Under the pieces are notes generated by a model, which was not told where the DNA came from, did no database searches, and saw nothing but the letters and a program-made list of their open reading frames with translations. This document shows positions 15,901-19,873 of a DNA stretch of 19,873 bases, piece after piece (position 1 is the first letter of the stretch; each line of letters starts with the position of its first letter). The stretch is from JAWXTP01 sp044433415 (GTDB lineage Bacteria > Bacteroidota > Bacteroidia > Bacteroidales > Rikenellaceae). The DNA lies in contig JAWXTP010000045.1 in the NCBI GenBank assembly GCA_044433415.1, positions 1-19,873 of the forward strand, in the 5' to 3' direction. The position numbers and the translations under genes are program-made.

Positions 15901-16265
15901 GTTTTGACGAGCATATGGACTTCTGGAGAGATGAAACATCTCCTCTAGGTGCTAACTATGATGCTTATTATGCAGCACCAACTTTCACAAGTTACGCTCA
16001 AAACCAAAAAGTACAAACTAGATATTTAGAAAACGCTGCTTATGTACGTTTGAAAAACTTACAACTAGGTTATTCTCTATCTGAAGCTAACTTAGAGAAA
16101 ATAGGTGTATCTTCTTTAAGAATTTATTTCTCAGCTGATAACTTATTGACATTCTCTCCTATGGCTGACTTCTTTGACCCAGAAGCATTATCTGGTTCAG
16201 GTGGTATAGGTAAAATTTATCCACTTTCAAGAACTTTGTCTCTTGGAGTAAATATTAACTTCTAA
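12999..16265 (+). CDS. SusC/RagA-family TonB-dependent outer-membrane transporter, pair 3
   Basis: This 1088-residue transporter has the same architecture as the first two but is much more divergent in the barrel. The signal peptide is at 1-35 (SYA/SD), the carboxypeptidase-regulatory-like domain at about 52-122, the TonB-box-like DEVVVVGF at 130-137, and the plug with SVLKDAASASIYGSRAAFG follows. An EF-hand-like DIDGDGE lies near residue 889, and the C-terminus ends in GVNINF. The first 50 residues are close to SusC2. The extracellular-loop parts differ strongly from copies 1 and 2, for example the segment after the plug, where copy 3 has its own sequence around residues 280-340. That suggests altered ligand preference. 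No STN domain is present. susD3 begins 11 nt after the stop. Confidence 0.96.
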   Translation: MNDNYLTNAGNMLGKFFAGALVIGMSMYTSAPSYASDAFTKVTNENEVDQSFAVTGKITDEAGEPLIGVTIIKEGSTYGVVSSYDGTFALEASKGDIFTASYLGFTSQSFTIDTKTVYGITLVADALAVDEVVVVGFGTQKKVNVTGAVSMIEGDAIEARPTKDVSSALQGLIPGLNFTVSSSGGEVASEMNFNIRGTGTIDDNSSDSPLVLIDGVEGNMNTVNPNDIASISVLKDAASASIYGSRAAFGVILITTKEGTSGKAKINYSSNFRFNSPINLPHTVDSYTYAQVMNIASNNDGSGDTYDTDTVERILAYQNGTLKTTGVVDSDGTSWKNYQYTNANSDWHDYFYRSMVMSHDQNLSITGGSDNFDYYVSAQYTKQNGILVYEDQESMKRYNLTGRINAKLTDWLKLTYTSKWNRTNYDQPTYLTYNSGNFYHSINSAKPNSPIYDDNGYLSGTTVYSKMVEGGDTTKETDININQIRLVATPLKGWNITAEGSMKITNYHTHQEILPVYDYDATGTPQEVEFIGGSTAAGYSQIVENAYSTDFYTFNLFSDYTKEYKGHTFKILGGFNTEYYDYRNMKITAQDLVTPNLPTINTSNSFVESGIAAGYKTWATAGFFGRLNYDYKGKYLLELNARYDGTSRFIEDVRWAVFPSASLGWNIAKEDFFEPLKDVVSTLKLRASWGQLGNTNTSSFYPFYATMSTGLSNSGWMYDGAKQNTAAAPDLISTSLTWETVTSYEVGLDFAMFNNRLTGGGGYFERITSDMIGPADDLPLTLGTDVPDTNNAEMKSYGWELELAWRDKIGDFKYGIRGTIYDAQQEITKYNNFTNSISTWYAGKKVGEIWGYETVGIAQTDAEMQAHLDASKQTALGSNFGAGDIMYRDIDGDGEVSTGEGTLEDSGDYRVIGNSTSRYCFGISMDFSYKWFDLSMYWQGVGKRDYSVGTSTQQYYFGVWNNFQQSMCFDEHMDFWRDETSPLGANYDAYYAAPTFTSYAQNQKVQTRYLENAAYVRLKNLQLGYSLSEANLEKIGVSSLRIYFSADNLLTFSPMADFFDPEALSGSGGIGKIYPLSRTLSLGVNINF

Positions 16266-16276
16266 TACTTATAAAG

Positions 16277-18322
16277 ATGAGATTAAATATAAAAAAATAT
16301 TTTATAGGTTTAGGCCTATTGTCAAGCGTATTTGCGGTTAGCTCTTGTAATAATTATTTAGAGATGACTCCACTTGACGAATTAACAGATGCTGATTATT
16401 TTTCGACAGAAGCTGACTTAGCAGCTTATACTATCAAATGTTATTCTTTCTCAGCACCTTATGCGTATGATTATCACACTGGTCCAGGTCCTTACCAAGA
16501 ATATGGTTCGGATAATATAGTTTCATCAGCTGTGAATCCTCAGACTTACTGGAAAGAGAATGTATACACTACACCTGCTTCGGGTGGTTGGACTTTCACA
16601 ACTATTCGTAATGCTAACTATTTCTTTGAAAAAGTAGAAGAGCGTTTAGCAGAGGGTAAACTTACTCCTTCTACAACAGTAGATCAATACTTAGGTGAGA
16701 TGTACTTCATTAGAGCTCAACAATATTTTAATAGATTGGTATCTTTTGGTGACCATCCTATTATTACAGAGGTTCTTCCTGACGAACTAGAGACTCTTGT
16801 ACAAGCAGAAAGACGTTTCCCTCGTAATGAGGTAGCTCGTTTTATTCTTAGTGACTTAGATAAGGCTATCGATATGTTGTTTGATAATTTTCATGACAAA
16901 AACCGTATCACTAAAAATGTAGCTTTACTGTTTAAATCACGTGTTGCTTTATTTGAGGCTTCTTGGTTAAAATATCACGCAGGTACAGCTTTCGTACCTG
17001 GTGGTGCAGGTTGGCCAGGTGAAGGTAAAGGTTACTGTTACTATCCAGAATATAGCATTCCTAACGGAACAACAACTCTTGAAAAAGAAGTTGACTTCTT
17101 CTTAGGTGAAGCTATTTCTGCTTCAGAACAAGTGGCAAGTAACGTTGTTTTGACTCCTAACTCAGGTGTTATAGAGCCTTCAAATGGTCAAGCTAACGGT
17201 TGGAATGACTATTTCGAAATGTTCGCAGTTGACGATCCTTCAGTTTACCCTGAAGTTCTAATGTGGAAAGATTATAGTGCTGATTATAGCTTATATCACA
17301 CTGCTTCTTCTTATATTCGTGCTGGTGGTGGTTGTGGTTTCACAAAGGATGCTGTTAATACTTACCTTACAGAAGGTGGTTTTCCTATCTATTCAACACA
17401 AGGTCAAGCTGAATATCAAGGTGACTTAAGTCTTAACGATGTTGTGAAAAACCGTGACCAACGTTTACAACTGTTTATGTTTAACAATGATAGTCCTTAC
17501 TGGACTTATAATGCAGCTGATTTAGCAGCAGGTAACACTGTTACTTACTTCAATGCTCCAGACCTTTTCGATACAAACACTAAAATTAAAGATGCTACAG
17601 GTTACCGTAATCGTAAAACTTATAGTTATAACATTAATGACCACGGTGGTATATTTAAAGAATCAGCTAATAGTAAATCTTATGCAGGTTTCGTAATCTT
17701 TAGAGCTGCTGAGGCTTACCTTAACTACATGGAGGCTTACTACATGAAAAATGGTAATTTAGGTGGTAACTGTTTAACTTACTGGAATGCGCTTCGTACT
17801 CGTGCTGGTATTACTGGTTCTGTAGATGAAACTATCGCTGCTACAGATATGAATCAAGAAGTTGACTGGGCTAAATATTCAGCAGGTTCTGTTATTGATG
17901 CTACACTTTACAACATTCGTCGTGAACGTCGTGTTGAGTTAATGGCTGAGGGTTTCCGTTGGAATGACCTTAAACGTTGGAGAGCTCTTGACCAAGTTGA
18001 GAATTACATTCCTGAAGGTTGTAACTTCTGGGGTGGTGACTTACGAAATAGTGATGAGTACACTGCAGCAAATTTAAATTCTATGAGTCCAGAATCTGAA
18101 AGTGACTATGTACGTCCTTATAGACTTGTGACTACTCACTCTTTATATGATGGTTATAACTGGCAAGTACCTCGTTACTTAACAGCTATTCCTGCTGCTG
18201 AGATTCTTATCACTACAACTAATAATGAGGATGGTAGTACTAACTGGGATTCAGCAGTGCTTTATCAGAATCCTTATTACTCAATATTTGGTGGTGGCGA
18301 TTACGAGATGACTTGGAAGTAG
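16277..18322 (+). CDS. SusD/RagB-family nutrient-binding lipoprotein, pair 3
   Basis: This 681-residue SusD-type lipoprotein is partner of the SusC at 12999. The lipobox VSSC gives acylated Cys24, here followed by Asn-Asn rather than the Glu-Asp of copies 1 and 2, so the surface-export signal may be weaker or set by later residues. Family blocks are present: RAQQYFNRLVSFGDHPIITEVLPDE in the N-terminal half, and RRERRVELMAEGFRWNDLKR from about residue 548. The protein diverges strongly from copies 1 and 2 in the N-terminal ligand-facing part, while the C-terminal motif is well kept. The strongest terminator candidate lies at 18488, beyond a large inverted repeat. The ligand is unknown. Confidence 0.95.
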   Translation: MRLNIKKYFIGLGLLSSVFAVSSCNNYLEMTPLDELTDADYFSTEADLAAYTIKCYSFSAPYAYDYHTGPGPYQEYGSDNIVSSAVNPQTYWKENVYTTPASGGWTFTTIRNANYFFEKVEERLAEGKLTPSTTVDQYLGEMYFIRAQQYFNRLVSFGDHPIITEVLPDELETLVQAERRFPRNEVARFILSDLDKAIDMLFDNFHDKNRITKNVALLFKSRVALFEASWLKYHAGTAFVPGGAGWPGEGKGYCYYPEYSIPNGTTTLEKEVDFFLGEAISASEQVASNVVLTPNSGVIEPSNGQANGWNDYFEMFAVDDPSVYPEVLMWKDYSADYSLYHTASSYIRAGGGCGFTKDAVNTYLTEGGFPIYSTQGQAEYQGDLSLNDVVKNRDQRLQLFMFNNDSPYWTYNAADLAAGNTVTYFNAPDLFDTNTKIKDATGYRNRKTYSYNINDHGGIFKESANSKSYAGFVIFRAAEAYLNYMEAYYMKNGNLGGNCLTYWNALRTRAGITGSVDETIAATDMNQEVDWAKYSAGSVIDATLYNIRRERRVELMAEGFRWNDLKRWRALDQVENYIPEGCNFWGGDLRNSDEYTAANLNSMSPESESDYVRPYRLVTTHSLYDGYNWQVPRYLTAIPAAEILITTTNNEDGSTNWDSAVLYQNPYYSIFGGGDYEMTWK

Positions 18323-18341
18323 TTTTGAGACATGGTTTCAG

Positions 18342-18464
18342 GCTTTTCCCAATAACGGCTCATCTTTGCGACCTTTCAAGGCATTTCAATGCTCACAGCC
18401 GTCGAGGCTGCTCCGCTTAAAATGCCTTGAAACGCCGCAAATATGAACCATTCTTGGAAAAAGC
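18342..18464. repeat. 123-bp collinear imperfect inverted repeat (MITE-like or structured RNA)
   Basis: Two 45-nt arms (18342-18386 and 18420-18464) are reverse complements at 38 of 45 positions with no gaps. They include an uninterrupted 13-bp TTTCAAGGCATTT/AAATGCCTTGAAA and a 6-bp TTTGCG/CGCAAA. The 33-nt centre holds a 5-bp CAGCC/GGCTG hairpin on the same axis. The element is richer in GC than its surroundings and lies 20 nt after susD3. It could be a non-autonomous mobile element, a dispersed repeat or a folded 3' RNA. I see no clear target-site duplication and no protein frame. Confidence 0.65.
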
Positions 18465-18487
18465 GAACAGTCGTGGACGCTAATGTT

Positions 18488-18523
18488 AATCCTCATGCAG
18501 CATCGAGCTGCATGAGGATTTTT
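18488..18523 (+). terminator. Intrinsic terminator after susCD pair 3
   Basis: A perfect 14-bp stem AATCCTCATGCAGC (18488-18501) / GCTGCATGAGGATT (18507-18520) with a five-base loop runs into a short T tract. The minus-strand side lacks a T tract, so it serves the plus strand. It differs in sequence from the terminators of pairs 1 and 2. Confidence 0.85.
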
Positions 18524-18555
18524 GCAAAATAGTTGCCTGGGTCAAAACAGGGTCG

Positions 18556-18603
18556 CGACAAGCGATTAAAGATTGTTGTGATTCATTATTTTGTCGCTTG
18601 TCG
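18556..18603 (-). terminator. Stem-loop just after tatC, possible weak terminator
   Basis: A perfect 10-bp stem CGACAAGCGA (18556-18565) / TCGCTTGTCG (18594-18603) with a 28-nt loop begins 3 nt past the tatC stop on the minus strand. No immediate T tract follows, so it may instead protect or mark the 3' end of the tat mRNA. Confidence 0.45.
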
Positions 18604-18606
18604 TAA

Positions 18607-19422
18607 TTAATGATTAATTGCCTTTTCTTTTTTCTTACAGATAGTTATACCATATTCGTATAGACCGTAAAGGGGTAATGCGATTAATATTTGTGAGAAT
18701 ACGTCAGGGGGAGTTATTATAGCTGATATTATGACTATGATTGCAAAGGCTACTTTTCTGTATTTTTTCATCATAGCAGATTTTAATATGCCTACAGATG
18801 ATAAGATGCTAACTATTAGGGGGAGCTGAAATATAAATGCAGCCGCAAATGATACTCCTAAAACACTAGAGAGATAGGAACTTACATCTATCATGTTTGT
18901 AATAACAGGACTTACGTCGTAGGATGTAAGGAAGTTTACCGCTAAAGGTGAAATTATAAAATAGCCAAACAATAAACCTACAAAGAACCATGCTGAGGTG
19001 TTAAATACAAAAAATCTAGCCTTACGTTGAGCCTCGTAACCAAGTGCAGGTTTAATAAAAGACCAAACATGCCACAAAATATAAGGAATAGATACTACTA
19101 AAGCACCTAATAAAGACGATTTGATGTGTAGGTTAAACTGACCTGCCATCTGAGTGTTTACGATGTTTACAGTACCAGCATTTATCTTTAGAGCTTCCAC
19201 ACCAGAGCGCTCTGCAAGAAAGGCAAAGAACCTGTTAGTAGGGAAACCCTCCTTTAAAGGAGCAAATACAACATCTAATATTATCCCTTTGTATATGAAG
19301 GCTATAACGGCAAAAATAAGTAGAAAAATAACAGACTTTATGATGCGCGACCTTAATTCATCAAAGTGCTCACCAAAAGACATACCTGTCCCATCGTCGT
19401 TTTTCTGTAGTTCGTCGCTCAT
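18607..19422 (-). CDS. tatC: TatC, twin-arginine translocase receptor subunit
   Basis: This 271-residue polytopic inner-membrane protein recognises twin-arginine signal peptides and recruits TatA to export folded proteins. Six hydrophobic segments are visible at about 29-48, 102-124, 138-160, 190-210, 222-238 and 243-262. Family motifs are the N-terminal GEHFDELRSR (17-26), WSFIKPAL (120-127) and TPPDVFSQ (237-244). At FQLP (198-201) it has Gln where the E. coli protein has Glu (Glu170, FEVP). The first periplasmic loop is longer than in E. coli, with a length typical of Bacteroidota. The ATG overlaps the tatA stop by one base (TAATG), implying translational coupling. The operon converges on the susCD array. 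Confidence 0.95.
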   Translation of the reverse strand: MSDELQKNDDGTGMSFGEHFDELRSRIIKSVIFLLIFAVIAFIYKGIILDVVFAPLKEGFPTNRFFAFLAERSGVEALKINAGTVNIVNTQMAGQFNLHIKSSLLGALVVSIPYILWHVWSFIKPALGYEAQRKARFFVFNTSAWFFVGLLFGYFIISPLAVNFLTSYDVSPVITNMIDVSSYLSSVLGVSFAAAFIFQLPLIVSILSSVGILKSAMMKKYRKVAFAIIVIISAIITPPDVFSQILIALPLYGLYEYGITICKKKEKAINH

Positions 19423-19625
19423 TATTTTTCTTCTTTTGTAGTGTCGTCTTTTTTCTCTTTCTCTACAGGTGTTTCTTCACCATTCATAGCATCTTTAAAC
19501 TCTTTAATACCTTTTCCAGCGCCACGCATCAATGCAGGTAGTTTTGAACCACCGAAAAGTATTAATAAAACAATTATAATAAGTATTAACTCCTGAGAAC
19601 CAATACCACCGATTAACATTAACAT
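19422..19625 (-). CDS. tatA: TatA, pore-forming subunit of the twin-arginine translocase
   Basis: This 67-residue protein oligomerises at TatC to let folded substrates cross the inner membrane. It has one transmembrane helix at about 3-24 and an FGG hinge at 24-26. An amphipathic helix rich in Lys, Gly and Ala follows to about 47 (SKLPALMRGAGKGIKEFK), then a charged Lys/Glu tail. The ATG at 19625 gives MLML; the second Met (19619) is an alternative start. No tatB is present here, so this looks like a minimal TatAC system in which TatA may do both jobs. The stop overlaps the tatC start. Confidence 0.93.
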   Translation of the reverse strand: MLMLIGGIGSQELILIIIVLLILFGGSKLPALMRGAGKGIKEFKDAMNGEETPVEKEKKDDTTKEEK

Positions 19626-19650
19626 AATTCACTTTTTTAAATAAATAACA

Positions 19651-19685
19651 CAAATATAAGTAATATTTTTCTCTTGTACAAGAGA
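19651..19685 (-). promoter_or_regulatory. tatA: tatAC promoter with overlapping 16-bp palindrome
   Basis: On the minus strand a -7 box TATATTTG (19658-19651) lies 20 bp after TTG (19681-19679), the same spacing as the three susC promoters. Transcription would start about 20 nt before the tatA ATG. The -33 TTG lies inside a perfect 16-bp palindrome TCTCTTGTACAAGAGA (19670-19685), well placed for a dimeric repressor or activator. No T tract follows on either strand, so it is not a usual terminator. Confidence 0.65.
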
Positions 19686-19850
19686 CTTAAGTAGGGTAAA
19701 ATAATTATTGGTGTATTTTTAAGAGTGCTATTGGTGATGAGATTTTTTGCTGTTGAATCGAAAATATAGTGGTTCTATATTAAGGAGAATTCTAGAAACT
19801 GGTTTTATTCGATTTCGAATTTTAAAGTTTTAGATTTGGGGTTTTATAAA
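19686..19850. other. Intergenic region upstream of tatA
   Basis: AT-rich, with no open frame or RNA gene I can support. Confidence 0.35.
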
Positions 19851-19856
19851 TACAGG

Positions 19857-19872
19857 CGTGGTGGTTCCCACG
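19857..19872. repeat. Small GC-rich palindrome at the window edge
   Basis: CGTGG (19857-19861) pairs with CCACG (19868-19872) around TGGTTC. Like the element at 1-47 it is a GC-rich hairpin in AT-rich intergenic DNA, so it may belong to the same kind of dispersed palindrome. It is cut by the window end. Confidence 0.35.
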
Positions 19873-19873
19873 G

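Noticed and set aside
19154..19441. Plus-strand open frame opposite tatA/tatC
   Set aside because: It is antisense to clearly recognisable TatC and has no own promoter or recognisable domain.
1..19873. CRISPR array, tRNA, rRNA, insertion sequence with transposase
   Set aside because: No regularly spaced repeats, no tRNA cloverleaf, no rRNA sequence and no transposase frame were seen.

Overview
The window is AT-rich bacterial DNA from a member of the Bacteroidota, most likely Bacteroidales. It contains RagA/SusC-type outer-membrane transporters paired with SusD-type lipoproteins. All four promoters I can find have the Bacteroidota form (TTG or TTTG, 20 bp, TAnnTTTG), and gene starts lack Shine-Dalgarno sequences and follow AT-rich leaders. 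I cannot name the genus.

Layout: positions 1-562 hold a palindromic repeat, AT-rich intergenic DNA, promoter 1 and a leader of about 190 nt. Then come three tandem plus-strand susC/susD pairs: 563-5979, 6739-12119 and 12999-18322. Each pair has an 11-nt gap between its two genes, its own promoter and its own downstream stem-loop terminator. Pairs 1 and 2 are close duplicates. Their susC starts, susD starts and intergenic gaps are offset by exactly 6176 bp. Pair 3 is clearly more divergent and probably binds a different or variant ligand. No glycosidase, protease, sulfatase or regulator is visible, so the substrate cannot be assigned. Downstream of pair 3 lie a 123-bp collinear inverted repeat and a strong terminator. 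The minus-strand tatA-tatC operon follows, converging on the susCD array.

How the genes work: each SusC is a TonB-dependent barrel without an N-terminal signalling (STN) domain, and each SusD is the lipoprotein lid over it. Together they capture and import oligomers across the outer membrane. TatA and TatC form a minimal twin-arginine export system in the inner membrane and are probably unrelated to the SusCD pairs.

The most interesting part lies outside the proteins. The long leaders (about 480-530 nt) of pairs 2 and 3 contain a series of hairpins, many with GGGA/GGGAA in the loop. Stems are kept by wobble or compensatory change between the two copies, and short upstream ORFs are conserved. 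Leader 1 lacks this apparatus. Pair 2 looks like a mosaic: its leader and SusC N-terminus resemble pair 3, while the rest resembles pair 1. A 348-bp stretch of susD1/susD2 with a single difference suggests recent gene conversion.
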